Position numbers and translations under genes: made by a program. The notes under the pieces were generated by a model. That model ran no database searches. It was given only the letters and a program-made list of their open reading frames with translations, and was not told the DNA's origin. Of a stretch of DNA of 64,000 bases, positions 7,179 to 16,791 are shown in pieces. This stretch comes from Cyclobacteriaceae bacterium (GTDB lineage: Bacteria; Bacteroidota; Bacteroidia; Cytophagales; Cyclobacteriaceae), in the NCBI GenBank assembly GCA_019638355.1, contig JAHBTY010000001.1, positions 186,001 to 250,000 on the forward strand, read 5' to 3'. How positions within the stretch are numbered: position 1 is the stretch's first letter; every line of letters starts with the position of its first letter.

Positions 7179-8501
7179 CTACCTATACCTCTTCCCCTTC
7201 TTCACCACCAGCTTCACATCTTGTAACAACGCAATGTGTTTTAGTACATCGCCTTTTACGGCAATGATGTCGGCAAACTTGCCTTCGCTAATAGTGCCAA
7301 AATCTTTTTCAACACCCATCGCTACGGCAGGCCAGTAGGTAGCAGCGCGAATGGTGTACATCGGATCAAAACCAAACCGGTTCACCCACACATCCAATTC
7401 GTTCCATGTGCTTTGGCTATGGAACTTCATGGGGATGCCGCTATCGGTACCCACCAGCAACACCACGCCTGCATTTTTAAGTTGATTGATTTTTTTATCG
7501 AGCGTTGGTTTGCGAATGGGGTTCAGTCCGAAGTAGCTAAGCCGGGCCGGGTGTTTAATGCTTTGTTTGATGTCGGCAATAATCGAATCGGGCAAACCCA
7601 GGTGCCAACTGGTGTTGTCCAAATGCTCGGGATTATCGCGCACCGATTCGAAGTTGTACAAACCTTCAATGGTGGGTGTCCAGAACAACGGGCCCAGGCT
7701 CATCTTGGCGGTGCGTTCTTTTATGGATGCGATGATGTCTTCGGGATATTCGGGTGCGGCTGCCAAACCCGTGTGCTCAAAATTATCTACACCGGCTTTT
7801 AGTCCCCTGCGAATTTCATCGGGCCGGTGCGAGTGTGCTACTACTTTCAATTTGTTTTTGTGGGCTTCATCTACCACGGCCATGTATTCGGCTTCTGTCA
7901 TCTCATCCTGGTCAATCAGCTTAATACAGTTCACTCCGGCTTTGGCGAGCGTTCTTACTTTAGCACGAGCATCTTCTGCGCCCTTCACGCCCCAGCGAAA
8001 TTCGGCTGTGCCCGGATAAGGTTCGTGTTGAATGAAGGGTCCACTCATGTACATGGTTGGGCCCGGTATTTCGCCTTTGTTAATCCGGTCGCGTACAGAA
8101 ATGCTGGCTTCCAGCGGACCACCTAAATCGCGGGCACTGGTAACACCCGCCAACAACAGTTGATGTGCACTGGAAGGCATGATTACATCCTTTTGAATGC
8201 CCATGTATTTCTTATCCCAATGATTGTAGTCGCTGTGGCCGTTGATCATCAGGTGCACGTGCATATCCCACAAGCCGGGCATTACACTCATGCCTTCGGT
8301 AGAAATTATTTCTGCACCTTTCGGGATTTCGATATTGCCTACGGTACCAATCGCTTTGATGCGTTCGCCTTCAATGATTATAACGGAGTTGAGTATTGGC
8401 TTTCCGCCATAACCGTCAATCAACGTTCCGCCCACCAGGGCTTTGGTTTGTGAATAAGCTTGTGCTGAAATGAGCAGAGCGAAAAAAAGTATAGAGCGCA
8501 T
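7179..8501 (-). CDS. secreted amidohydrolase (imidazolonepropionase-like)
   Basis: 440 residues with a Sec signal ending AQAYSQ. The metal-dependent amidohydrolase fold is marked by MPGLWDMHVH (His81, His83), a central Lys in CIKLIDQDEM, VVAHSH, GVDNFEHTG and the late GTDSGIP with the catalytic Asp. C-terminal strands (GTISEGKFADIIAVKGD) close the small beta domain. Family members include prolidases, peptidases and imidazolonepropionase. The signal peptide argues against a role in cytosolic histidine breakdown. It is a single gene, followed upstream by an unrelated membrane protein. Confidence 0.88.
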   Translation of the reverse strand: MRSILFFALLISAQAYSQTKALVGGTLIDGYGGKPILNSVIIIEGERIKAIGTVGNIEIPKGAEIISTEGMSVMPGLWDMHVHLMINGHSDYNHWDKKYMGIQKDVIMPSSAHQLLLAGVTSARDLGGPLEASISVRDRINKGEIPGPTMYMSGPFIQHEPYPGTAEFRWGVKGAEDARAKVRTLAKAGVNCIKLIDQDEMTEAEYMAVVDEAHKNKLKVVAHSHRPDEIRRGLKAGVDNFEHTGLAAAPEYPEDIIASIKERTAKMSLGPLFWTPTIEGLYNFESVRDNPEHLDNTSWHLGLPDSIIADIKQSIKHPARLSYFGLNPIRKPTLDKKINQLKNAGVVLLVGTDSGIPMKFHSQSTWNELDVWVNRFGFDPMYTIRAATYWPAVAMGVEKDFGTISEGKFADIIAVKGDVLKHIALLQDVKLVVKKGKRYR

Positions 8502-8549
8502 AGGACTTTAGGTTTACTTGTGAAAGTATGAAAAATCTGAAACAGATTT

Positions 8550-9239
8550 TCACGCGTTGTGTCGAATGGTCTGCTGCCGCCATTCGTAAACGTATATAAG
8601 TAAACTGCCGAACGTAATGGCCACCAACACGAAATACCAAATACCGGAAAACACATTCAGGAAACTTAAAACGGTGTAGCCAGCCAACCTCGATACTTGT
8701 TGCACCACGCTTACAGCCATGGCTATCGTCATCCAGTTTGTTTTTGCTTTCGCGGAAGCGAGTAACATAAAAAGCGAACCCAGCAAAAGCGCTATGAGCA
8801 ATGGAAGATAAATTTTCTCGATCGCAGCGAAGAAGTTTTGAATTTGCGGCAACAGGTGCTGTTGTGCTTCGGGTGCTGCCAACGCATATTCGTTTGCTGT
8901 TACGTTCAGGTATTGAAAGAGGTAAACACTTCTATACCCAATTTCAATCAGGCAAAAAGTACAAAAGAAAATGATCGCCAATCGCGAGAAAATTTTTTGC
9001 ATCTGATAGCGCAATGCCAGCATAACAAATGCCGGGAGCATTAAAAACATAGAAAGATAAATCAACACGTGGCGGATTACATTAAGCGGATGGGTGCTGA
9101 CTAAAATCGCGGAGTGCAGTCCCTGTACACCCGCCAACGGACCGGCAAGCAGCACATACTGCTGATACGCCTGAGCGAAAAGGTAAAACGCAAGTGCAAA
9201 GATCAGATACCGGTAAGCAAATGCGCCAATTGGTTTCAT
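8550..9239 (-). CDS. polytopic membrane protein of unknown function
   Basis: 229 residues from ATG 9239; a TTG two codons earlier is less likely. There are about six hydrophobic helices, including VLIYLSMFLMLPAFVMLAL, LPLLIALLLGSLFMLLA and WYFVLVAITFGSLLIYVY, and no recognisable motif. It follows the glycerophosphodiesterase gene with no spacing to speak of (stop at 9246), so they are likely co-transcribed. Confidence 0.6.
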   Translation of the reverse strand: MKPIGAFAYRYLIFALAFYLFAQAYQQYVLLAGPLAGVQGLHSAILVSTHPLNVIRHVLIYLSMFLMLPAFVMLALRYQMQKIFSRLAIIFFCTFCLIEIGYRSVYLFQYLNVTANEYALAAPEAQQHLLPQIQNFFAAIEKIYLPLLIALLLGSLFMLLASAKAKTNWMTIAMAVSVVQQVSRLAGYTVLSFLNVFSGIWYFVLVAITFGSLLIYVYEWRQQTIRHNA

Positions 9240-9245
9240 AATCAA

Positions 9246-10046
9246 TTACTTCAAATCTGCCCGCGCCTCAAGAGGAAAATCCGAAATGAGAATATCTAAT
9301 TGTTGCTGTTGCACTTTGGTTTTGTACGCGTTGGCATGGAGGGGTTTTCCATTGTTGCGCACGTACTCACTAACATCGGCCATAATCAGAATCCTTTCTG
9401 TCCGAAGGCGGGTCAATAACTCAACCGGTGTTTTGGCATTTACATACGCAATTCGCTTGTTGAGTTGATGCGGGAGATTTCTTACGAAACTAAAGTCTTC
9501 TTCCGTTTCGATTAATGTCGATAGCAGAACCTGAGGATAATTTTCTGCAACCAACCGGGTGTAATCTTTTCGGAATGTTAGCACCAGCACGCGGTTTTCT
9601 AATTTATGTTTCTTCACCAACTCCAGAACTTGCTGATGAATCGGTTCTTTGATGTCCAACATCAGGTTGATGTTGCGCGCTCGGATAAAGTTTAATACGG
9701 CATCAAATGTTGGAATGGGCTGATCAGCCACAGCGTTATTTATTGTTTTGAGCCGAAGTTTGTTCAGCTCAGCATCGGTCTTATCACTAATTTTTCCGGA
9801 ACCGGTGGTTGTCCGATCAAGTGTTTCATCGTGCAATACATAAAGCGTTTTGTCTTTGCTGGTTCGTAAATCTATTTCGATAATGATCGTATCAGGTTTA
9901 AACTTTTCGGACAGAAATTGAAAAAGTGATACTGAACTTTCGGGATATTGCGAATAGTAACCACCGCGATGGCCTGTTATTTTTACCTGCGCGTTTGTAA
10001 TGAACTGTATCGAAAAGAAAACGCCAAGTAATAGGATGCGAAGCAC
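9246..10046 (-). CDS. glycerophosphodiester phosphodiesterase, exported
   Basis: 266 residues starting at a GTG (10046) with an N-terminal Sec signal. Catalytic motifs are visible: GHRGG (His26, Arg27), PESS in place of the common PENT, EIDLRTSKD (Glu57, Asp59) and LHDETLDRTT (His72). The family hydrolyses glycerophosphodiesters to glycerol-3-phosphate and an alcohol, usually in the periplasm for phospholipid salvage. The start lies three bases after the stop of the TPR gene, so it belongs to the 12101-8550 minus-strand unit. Confidence 0.88.
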   Translation of the reverse strand: MLRILLLGVFFSIQFITNAQVKITGHRGGYYSQYPESSVSLFQFLSEKFKPDTIIIEIDLRTSKDKTLYVLHDETLDRTTTGSGKISDKTDAELNKLRLKTINNAVADQPIPTFDAVLNFIRARNINLMLDIKEPIHQQVLELVKKHKLENRVLVLTFRKDYTRLVAENYPQVLLSTLIETEEDFSFVRNLPHQLNKRIAYVNAKTPVELLTRLRTERILIMADVSEYVRNNGKPLHANAYKTKVQQQQLDILISDFPLEARADLK

Positions 10047-10049
10047 AGC

Positions 10050-12101
10050 TTAAAACTTTGGTGTGGGTTCGGCTTCTGTAAAATCGCCACGCAACGTACG
10101 GTAGCGTTTTCGGGCTTCGGCAGCAAACACACTACCCGGAAACTTATTTAAAAATTCGCGGTAGATTTCCATGGCCTTGTCTTTGTTTTTGAGATGGCGC
10201 TCTTGCAATTCGCCTTGTAAAAAGTAGGCATCATCCGCCAGTATATCTTCACCAAATTCGGTAATAATTTTTTCCAGCAGTGCATAGGCCAATTCAAACT
10301 CTCCACGCTTCAGGCGAAGGTTTGCTTCTAACCAATATACATCGTCTTTTATTCCCAGTCGATCGGTGTTTACAATTTCATCTACCCAAACGGAATCCAT
10401 ACCAATTTCTTTAAACATATTATTGGCAATGTTCTCTTTGGTTTTCTCCAGGTCTTTCTTCAATTCCTCCAGCTGTTGTTGAGTAAGTTGTTTATCGGGC
10501 GACCAAAGGTTTTTTCGAATTGCTTCCTCACGACTCATTTTAACTTTACGAACTACTGTAAATTTTTTTAATCTTTGCAGCGCCTGTTCATTCTTGTTTT
10601 GCGCAATCAATAATTCTATCGAAGCAAATTCTTTCAGCGCATATCCTTCCGGGTCGTACAATGAATTTTCTTTTATCCGCATACTTAATTCAATGGCATC
10701 GTTGGCTATTTCGCGCGAGGTGGCTTGTTTCAAAATATCCAAATGTTCTTGTGCCAATAAGAATTCTCCTTTAAAATAAGAGAGCTTCGCATTTCGTAAT
10801 TTAGCTTCATAACCTAATGGAGTTTCGCGTTGCGATTTTTCTACCTGCGAATAAAGTAGTGTTGCTTCCCACGGTTCTTCTTTCAGTAGATAAATATCCC
10901 CTAGTTCAATTTTTGCTTTTGCCTTCAGGTTAGGCGAAACCCTGGGGTTTACAATCAATCTGTTTAAACTACTTATAGCCGAATCCTTTTGATCGAGGTA
11001 ATATGCATAAAGCAGGGACTGGCTTAGGTGAGCATCAAACGAATTGGGATGCTCAGGATATGCTGTACGGAAATTATGATATTGAGAAATCAGGTAGTTA
11101 ACAGAGTCGCGGTTAACCGGATAAGATTTTTTTACTTTTGCTTCATGGGCTTGAATTAATCCCAGCCGTGCAGGAAGTTCATTGGTTGTTCCGGCATATT
11201 CCTTTATAACAAAACTATAGGCTTTATCTGCATTGTTATAATCGTTGTTATTTAACGCAATCTGCGCTATTTCTAAAGTTTTAGATTGATCTTTCTTAAA
11301 CCGTTTGTCGTAAGCCCGTGCTTGTATAAAAGCCCAGTAAAAGTTTTTTTGCTGCAGGTTCACCCAAATCAACAAATCAGCGAATACCTCTGAATTCTGA
11401 TTTTGCTGAACCTTGTCATAGAGTAGTCTCTCCAAAGCTTCCAACTCCTCTGGTTTGGAAAGCAGGATCTGCATAAGATTTTTAACATAACTAATGTTGG
11501 CAGGAGTTTGCGTTACATAGTTGAGGTATTCCTGAACCATCAAATCGCGGTTGCCGGAAATACGGTAGAGGTTCGCTAACTCCAGCGTGTACAGATTATT
11601 TCCCGCAACTTGTCTTGCCTGTTGGAGCGCCAATATCGAATACTCAACATGATTGCGTGCTGCCAGGTAGTCGGAGATTGTTTTAAGTTTGTAAGCATCT
11701 TCTCCTTGAGCTTTGATAAAGGCACGAAAATATTTATCGGCTTTAGCGATTTCGCCCGATCGTGTATAGACAATGCCGAGGTCCAACCGGTAAGTAAGGC
11801 GTGCATCCCGTTTAATAATTCTCTCAATGTAATCTTCAGCTTGTGTAAAGCGACCGACATCAAGCAGCAGGTTAAAGTAATTATTGTGGATAATCGCAAT
11901 GTTTTCATTTTTTTTTGCCAGTTGTTCGTAGAGCGCAATTGCCTTTTCTTTTTCGCCCTTCAGTATGTATTCGTTCGCAATTTGTATTTCTTGAGTATCC
12001 TGAGCAAAAATTTGAGAATAAAGTAATGCACATAATAAGGTTGCTTGTATTCTTATTATATAATATTTATAATTTAAATAGTAATAGTTATTCCTGTGCA
12101 T
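10050..12101 (-). CDS. TPR-repeat secreted protein
   Basis: 683 residues. A basic, Tyr/Asn-rich leader precedes a hydrophobic signal core (ATLLCALLYSQIFAQ). The body is a run of tetratricopeptide-type helical hairpins (AIALYEQLAKKNENIAIIHNN, held within residues ~55-75, then AEDYIERIIKRD) and a late YaiO/BamD-like repeat (AMEIYREFLNKFPGSVFAAEA). TPR proteins act as scaffolds for partner proteins. The partner here is unknown. Its 5' end is very AT-rich and runs into the DnaA-box cluster described at 12100-12360. Confidence 0.75.
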   Translation of the reverse strand: MHRNNYYYLNYKYYIIRIQATLLCALLYSQIFAQDTQEIQIANEYILKGEKEKAIALYEQLAKKNENIAIIHNNYFNLLLDVGRFTQAEDYIERIIKRDARLTYRLDLGIVYTRSGEIAKADKYFRAFIKAQGEDAYKLKTISDYLAARNHVEYSILALQQARQVAGNNLYTLELANLYRISGNRDLMVQEYLNYVTQTPANISYVKNLMQILLSKPEELEALERLLYDKVQQNQNSEVFADLLIWVNLQQKNFYWAFIQARAYDKRFKKDQSKTLEIAQIALNNNDYNNADKAYSFVIKEYAGTTNELPARLGLIQAHEAKVKKSYPVNRDSVNYLISQYHNFRTAYPEHPNSFDAHLSQSLLYAYYLDQKDSAISSLNRLIVNPRVSPNLKAKAKIELGDIYLLKEEPWEATLLYSQVEKSQRETPLGYEAKLRNAKLSYFKGEFLLAQEHLDILKQATSREIANDAIELSMRIKENSLYDPEGYALKEFASIELLIAQNKNEQALQRLKKFTVVRKVKMSREEAIRKNLWSPDKQLTQQQLEELKKDLEKTKENIANNMFKEIGMDSVWVDEIVNTDRLGIKDDVYWLEANLRLKRGEFELAYALLEKIITEFGEDILADDAYFLQGELQERHLKNKDKAMEIYREFLNKFPGSVFAAEARKRYRTLRGDFTEAEPTPKF

Positions 12102-12360
12102 ATGTGGATAACGTATATTCTTTAAACGATAGGTGTCAATTTTGTGGATATATTATTGATGATTTTCTGCTTTGATATCCCAATTTCGAAGGTAATTAAA
12201 TTTTATGAACATAGTTTTGAATATGTGTATGGATGGTTTCATGCTTTCAACAATAGGTGGATAAAGGTTGTAAGCTTGATAATTTTAACATTCTGTCCTG
12301 TGTTTTAAATGGTTCTTGAAGACATTAGTGGATAAGCGCACGGGTTATCCACAGCTTTAA
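12100..12360. other. candidate replication origin (DnaA-box cluster)
   Basis: This 267-bp gap holds five DnaA-box matches. Two are perfect: TGTGGATAA (12103-12111) and, in the opposite orientation, TTATCCACA (12345-12353). Three match at 8 of 9 bases: TGTGGATAT (12143-12151), GGTGGATAA (12256-12264) and AGTGGATAA (12327-12335). A strongly AT-rich tract (about 12055-12092) next to the first box could serve as the unwinding element. mnmG, often found by bacterial origins, is 2.5 kb away and parS-like sites are 4.4 kb away. The origin function is inferred. dnaA itself is not in the window, and many flanking genes to the right run head-on. Confidence 0.65.
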
Positions 12361-12368
12361 CAAGTTGT

Positions 12369-13979
12369 TCAGAATTTTAATGTCAATGGTCCGTATTCCC
12401 AGTTAGCTCGTATTGGGAAGGTAAATTTGCCTTCTTCTGATTTATAATAAATTGATTTTTCTGGCTCATTTCTGGTTAAAAAGTTTCCGGCATCCCATTT
12501 TCCGTTTCCGTTTCGGTCAATTATTATTCTAATCTTATATTCATTTGGGCGCACGAGTTTAAAGGTGTGCTCTTTTTGGTTTAAGACCTGGTCATAAATT
12601 TTGTCATCAGCGGTTAGCAGTTGTATAATAAAGAACTTTTGAGTTGTGTTTATTTTTATACTAACTAACCCGGTGTCTTCTTCTTTCTCAAATTTTATTT
12701 CTTTGACGATTCTTTTCGATGAGTCTTGTTCGGTAGAAATTAATGCACCTTTGGCTATTACCAGCGATAAGGGAAATTTGTTATTGGACTTTGATGTGTC
12801 CGCAGCTATTGTACCTGTTTGAAATTGTAACGTGTGGCGAAGTGTGTCAATTGTGATGTTTTCAGGTAGGATAGGTTGCCTTGTTGAGGAGTCTTTTCTG
12901 ATGTATATGCTGTCAGGTATTATAGCCAACAGTGGTTTGTTGTAGGTTATTTTGTGCGTGTAACTTCTTTTGGAATTGTTATAAATAGCTGATACTTCTT
13001 TAATGGTAAAAAGTTCAGCAGGGTATTTTGTTTCACTACTTTTAATAAAGAAAGTTGAGTCTGCTTTTTGACCGATGCTGTCAATGGCGAATAGATTCAC
13101 CTTAATTGAATCGGCTTTGGAAAGGTTGTGCTGAAATATCAGCTCGCTTGGTGTATCGCCAAAAAAATAGCTAACAGCTTTAGTGGTAGTTATACGAAGC
13201 GAATCTACTCCTTTGTTAAAACGAATACGGCTTGTTTTTTCAGTATGTCGCAGAGCTGTTAATTGCAGCGGTCTGGCATCTATACTAATAAGATTTAGCG
13301 TAACAGAGTCCTCGTTTTGTGTTATCAGTATTGGTTCAGTCTTGAATGCAAATTTTTCAGTTTTGCTATCAACCTTCAGGTTTCTATTTTTATCGTCAAA
13401 GGCATATATATAGTACGATCCTGATTTTAAGTTGGGAATTAAGAAGCTGCCTTCTTTATTGCTTTTGGTAAAATAGGTTGGTGTATGTTTAAAGATATTG
13501 AAAGTATCTTGCTGGTATAAGGCAACCGTTATCTTTTCAGGAATTTTTTCTGAGAATGTTTCTGTTAGGTATCCGGAAATACTTAGTGAATCAATGACAG
13601 GGCCAGTACTGAAGGCCAATCGTAAATTTTCTGCCGGATTACCTTCATTTAAATCCTGAACTCCATCGCGAAAGCTGATGCTGTAGGTTGTGTTGCTTTC
13701 CCAATCATTTTGTGGTTCAATTATTAGTTTATTTTTTTTTACTGTAAACTTTGTGTCTTTTCCTGGCGAAGGTGTTATAAGTATCTCTTCTTTGGCATCT
13801 TTAAGTTTAATTAATTCGGTAAACGTTAGTTCTATACTTCTTCCTTGAAAATTTTTTTGATTATTTGCGGGGGTAGAATGAATGAGTTCAGGGGGTGTGT
13901 CATCTTTTGGGCCTCCGGTTGGGGAGGTAACACTGGCGCATGCGGCCAGCAACATAAATAGTGGCAAAATACTTCTCAC
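12369..13979 (-). CDS. Ig-like (Big_5/SbsA-type) lipoprotein
   Basis: 536 residues from a GTG start whose bases overlap the methyltransferase stop by 4 bp. The lipoprotein signal ends LLAAC (Cys14), followed by the characteristic TSPTGGPKDDTPPELIHSTP. Residues ~28-130 are an Ig-like Big_5 domain (IELTFTELIKL, NTTYSISFRDGVQDLNEGNP). Later parts look like beta-sandwich modules, including one with YYIYAFDDKNRNLKVD. The family is common at the Bacteroidota cell surface, and its role is unknown. The ribosome couples it to the methyltransferase gene, but the two have no obvious functional link. Confidence 0.8.
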   Translation of the reverse strand: MRSILPLFMLLAACASVTSPTGGPKDDTPPELIHSTPANNQKNFQGRSIELTFTELIKLKDAKEEILITPSPGKDTKFTVKKNKLIIEPQNDWESNTTYSISFRDGVQDLNEGNPAENLRLAFSTGPVIDSLSISGYLTETFSEKIPEKITVALYQQDTFNIFKHTPTYFTKSNKEGSFLIPNLKSGSYYIYAFDDKNRNLKVDSKTEKFAFKTEPILITQNEDSVTLNLISIDARPLQLTALRHTEKTSRIRFNKGVDSLRITTTKAVSYFFGDTPSELIFQHNLSKADSIKVNLFAIDSIGQKADSTFFIKSSETKYPAELFTIKEVSAIYNNSKRSYTHKITYNKPLLAIIPDSIYIRKDSSTRQPILPENITIDTLRHTLQFQTGTIAADTSKSNNKFPLSLVIAKGALISTEQDSSKRIVKEIKFEKEEDTGLVSIKINTTQKFFIIQLLTADDKIYDQVLNQKEHTFKLVRPNEYKIRIIIDRNGNGKWDAGNFLTRNEPEKSIYYKSEEGKFTFPIRANWEYGPLTLKF

Positions 13980-14860
13980 GCGTGTTCGGCTATATAAATA
14001 AGACTTGAAAACTCACCCGTCTTTTTTGCAGCCTTGTTCGATAACCATCCATTGTATATGGCACTAATATATTTCAACAGGCTGTTCCTGTTCGGGTTTT
14101 TGTATTTTTCACTTAACATTGATACGTAGTATGCATCCAGTTTCATGGGTACAATTTGTTTTAACGTAAAGCCGGTTTGCCGAAGTAATTCTACCATAAC
14201 TGTTTTGTCGAAGTGCCATAAATGACGCGGAACATCATATGCAGCCCAATGCTGTTGGTACATAAACGCATCTGCACTTTTATAATTCGGAACGGCAATA
14301 AAAATAGTGCCAGACGGCTGCAATTTTTTTTTCAGTTCAATGAGCGTCTCTGATAGCGCATGAACGTGTTCCAGCACATGCCATAGCGTAATAATGGAAA
14401 ACGTTTGGTCTATTGTTTCTAGGCTTGCATGAACTGTAGCTTGCTTCATGGCTATTGTCCGGGCTTCCGATGCGGGTTCTACTCCAGTCGTATTCCAACC
14501 TTTTTGTTTCATGTGTGCTAGAAAGCTTCCGGTTCCGCAGCCATAATCAAGTATTAGCTTTTGTTGCGAATACCGATTTACAAGTTGATGTTTCCATGTA
14601 AGTGTGTAGGTTCGTGCCAGCCTGTAAAGTCTGTCGATTAATGACTTTGAACCTCCTGTGTGCGATATGTAATTTTCGGATTGATAGTAGGTGTGGATGT
14701 TGGTACTTGTCGGGCGTGGGTTTGTAAAAACAAATCCACAAGTAGTGCAGCTAACAAGTTTAAACTCTTGTTTACTAACGGTATAGTCTGTTACCGATAG
14801 GAATGGGGTGATGGAAGTACCTTGGCAAATCGGACAAGCCGATAAAGTTTCGAGCATCAT
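13976..14860 (-). CDS. class I SAM-dependent methyltransferase with N-terminal zinc ribbon
   Basis: 294 residues. A CPICQ...CTTCGFVFTNPRP zinc-ribbon-like pair begins the protein. The SAM-binding core follows with LDYGCGTGSFLAHM, GVEPASEA and SIITLWHVLEHV, which is typical of the Methyltransf_23 group. Members modify sugars, quinones or unknown small molecules, so the substrate is not known. It begins one base before the mnmG stop and overlaps the Big_5 gene start by 4 bp, which suggests a mnmG-methyltransferase-lipoprotein transcript. Confidence 0.85.
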   Translation of the reverse strand: MMLETLSACPICQGTSITPFLSVTDYTVSKQEFKLVSCTTCGFVFTNPRPTSTNIHTYYQSENYISHTGGSKSLIDRLYRLARTYTLTWKHQLVNRYSQQKLILDYGCGTGSFLAHMKQKGWNTTGVEPASEARTIAMKQATVHASLETIDQTFSIITLWHVLEHVHALSETLIELKKKLQPSGTIFIAVPNYKSADAFMYQQHWAAYDVPRHLWHFDKTVMVELLRQTGFTLKQIVPMKLDAYYVSMLSEKYKNPNRNSLLKYISAIYNGWLSNKAAKKTGEFSSLIYIAEHA

Positions 14861-16723
14861 TTACTTTCCAAGATACACCGTTAAGATTGAAACATCGGCA
14901 GGAGAAACTCCACTTATGCGCGACATCTGCCCGATCGTTTCGGGACGAATGCGTTTTAGTTTTTCTCTGGCTTCCGATGATAGTGCTTTCACCCGGTCGT
15001 AATCAAAGTCGGGAAGAATTTTATAATTCTCTAAGCTTTCAATTTTTTCGGCAAGCTTCTGCTCTCGTTGTATATATGACTCATACTTCAGGTTTATCTC
15101 AACTTGTTGTTGAACATCTTCACTGAATTGATCCAAGGTCTTCTTTATTCGGCTATCCAGAGAGGAAAGCTCTTTCATTCCAACTTGTGGTCTTCGCAGC
15201 AACGACACCACCGATACTTTTTCTGGAATGGGGGATGTACCCAATTGTTCAAGTTTGTTGTTAACAACTTCTGGCTCTGCTCTCATTTCTGTAAGCTCTT
15301 TTAACAGTCGCTCCATGTCGTTTTTCTTGGTCAGGATTTTTTCAAAGCGCGATTCATCGGCAAGACCAAGTTTGTAGCCAAGTTGTGTAAGTCGCAAGTC
15401 TGCATTATCCTGACGCAATAAAATTCGGTATTCGGCCCTTGATGTAAACATGCGGTACGGCTCCTGAGTACCCTTGTTGACAAGATCATCAATCAACACA
15501 CCTATGTAGGCTTCAGACCGCTTTAGTGTGAAAGGCTCTTTGTCATGAACTTTGTTATGTGCGTTTATCCCAGCTATCAATCCTTGACAGGCCGCCTCTT
15601 CATAGCCTGTTGTACCGTTGATTTGACCTGCAAAGTACAGATTATCAATAAGTTGCGTCTCTAATGTGGTCTTTAGCTGTGTGGGAGGAAAGAAATCATA
15701 CTCGATTGCATAACCCGGGCGAAACATTTTAGCATTCTCAAAACCGGGAATCATTCGCAACGCTTTGTATTGAATATCTTCTGGAAGAGATGTGGAGAAT
15801 CCATTCACATAGATTTCCACAGTGTTCCAACCTTCGGGTTCAACAAAAATCTGATGCCGTTCGCGCTCTGCAAACCGGTTAATTTTGTCTTCAATAGAGG
15901 GGCAATAGCGCGGTCCTAATCCCTTTATTCTACCCTGAAACATAGGCGACCGATCAAAGCCTTGTTCCAATTGTTTATGTACGTTTTGGTTGGTGTAAGT
16001 GATCCAACAACTAAGTTGTTTTTCGGGTACTTTTGTATTGGTGTATGAAAATTTACCCGGCACTGAATCTCCGGGTTGTTCTTCCATTAGTTTATAATTC
16101 AAACTACGACCGTCTATTCTTGGTGGAGTTCCGGTTTTCATGCGGCCAGCCTCAAAGCCTAATTCTATTAGCTGTTCAGTAATTCCGGTAGCAGCCCTTT
16201 CTGCTGCTCTCCCACCACCAAAATTCTTCTCACCAATGTGAATCTTGCCATTTAAAAATGTTCCATTGGTTAGCACGACTGATTTGCCGCTTATTTCCAA
16301 CCCTAGCGAAGTTCTGATACCAACAACCTTATTTTGCTTAACTATCAGTCCGGCAACCATTTCTTGCCAGAAATCAATATTTGGTATGCGTTCAAGCATT
16401 AGCCGCCAATGTTCAGAGAATAACATTCTATCGTTTTGAGTTCTTGGGCTCCACATAGCTGGCCCCTTTGATAGGTTTAGCATGCGGAACTGAATCATAG
16501 ATTTGTCGGACACTATTCCAGAGTAACCACCCAGTGCATCTATTTCGCGTACAATCTGGCCTTTAGCCACTCCACCCATTGCCGGGTTGCACGACATTTG
16601 GGCAATGGTGTTCATGTTCATGGTTACAAGCAAAACCTTCGAACCCATATTGGCGGCAGCAGCAGCTGCTTCACAGCCGGCATGGCCAGCCCCCACCACA
16701 ATTACATCGTACTCTGGAAACAT
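14861..16723 (-). CDS. mnmG: tRNA uridine-5-carboxymethylaminomethyl modification enzyme MnmG (GidA)
   Basis: 620 residues, the usual length. The FAD-binding start [20 protein letters not shown] is followed by [13 protein letters not shown] and [12 protein letters not shown], and by the conserved C-terminal helical region. With MnmE (not in the window) it modifies the wobble U34 of certain tRNAs in the cytosol. The 68 bp before its start codon hold two parS-like palindromes, and the start is close to the ybeY stop. mnmG lies next to the origin in many bacteria, which fits the DnaA boxes 2.5 kb away. Confidence 0.97.
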   Translation of the reverse strand: MFPEYDVIVVGAGHAGCEAAAAAANMGSKVLLVTMNMNTIAQMSCNPAMGGVAKGQIVREIDALGGYSGIVSDKSMIQFRMLNLSKGPAMWSPRTQNDRMLFSEHWRLMLERIPNIDFWQEMVAGLIVKQNKVVGIRTSLGLEISGKSVVLTNGTFLNGKIHIGEKNFGGGRAAERAATGITEQLIELGFEAGRMKTGTPPRIDGRSLNYKLMEEQPGDSVPGKFSYTNTKVPEKQLSCWITYTNQNVHKQLEQGFDRSPMFQGRIKGLGPRYCPSIEDKINRFAERERHQIFVEPEGWNTVEIYVNGFSTSLPEDIQYKALRMIPGFENAKMFRPGYAIEYDFFPPTQLKTTLETQLIDNLYFAGQINGTTGYEEAACQGLIAGINAHNKVHDKEPFTLKRSEAYIGVLIDDLVNKGTQEPYRMFTSRAEYRILLRQDNADLRLTQLGYKLGLADESRFEKILTKKNDMERLLKELTEMRAEPEVVNNKLEQLGTSPIPEKVSVVSLLRRPQVGMKELSSLDSRIKKTLDQFSEDVQQQVEINLKYESYIQREQKLAEKIESLENYKILPDFDYDRVKALSSEAREKLKRIRPETIGQMSRISGVSPADVSILTVYLGK

Positions 16724-16735
16724 CGTTTAAGATTT

Positions 16736-16789
16736 TGTTCCACGTGAAACAAAGTTTAAGAACCTCCCATTTGAGTTCCACGTGAAACG
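16736..16789. other. two parS-like centromere sites
   Basis: TGTTCCACGTGAAACA (16736-16751) differs from the parS consensus TGTTTCACGTGAAACA at one base. A second copy, AGTTCCACGTGAAACG (16774-16789), shares the core GTTCCACGTGAAAC. They lie 38 bp apart between mnmG and ybeY. parS sites are bound by ParB near the origin and direct chromosome segregation. parAB genes are not in the window, so the call rests on the palindromes and their place next to mnmG. Confidence 0.75.
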
Positions 16790-16791
16790 TT

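Noticed and set aside
7413-8453. Several plus-strand open frames over the amidohydrolase gene
   Set aside because: They lie opposite a clear enzyme gene with catalytic motifs, have no start signals, and read as low-quality protein.
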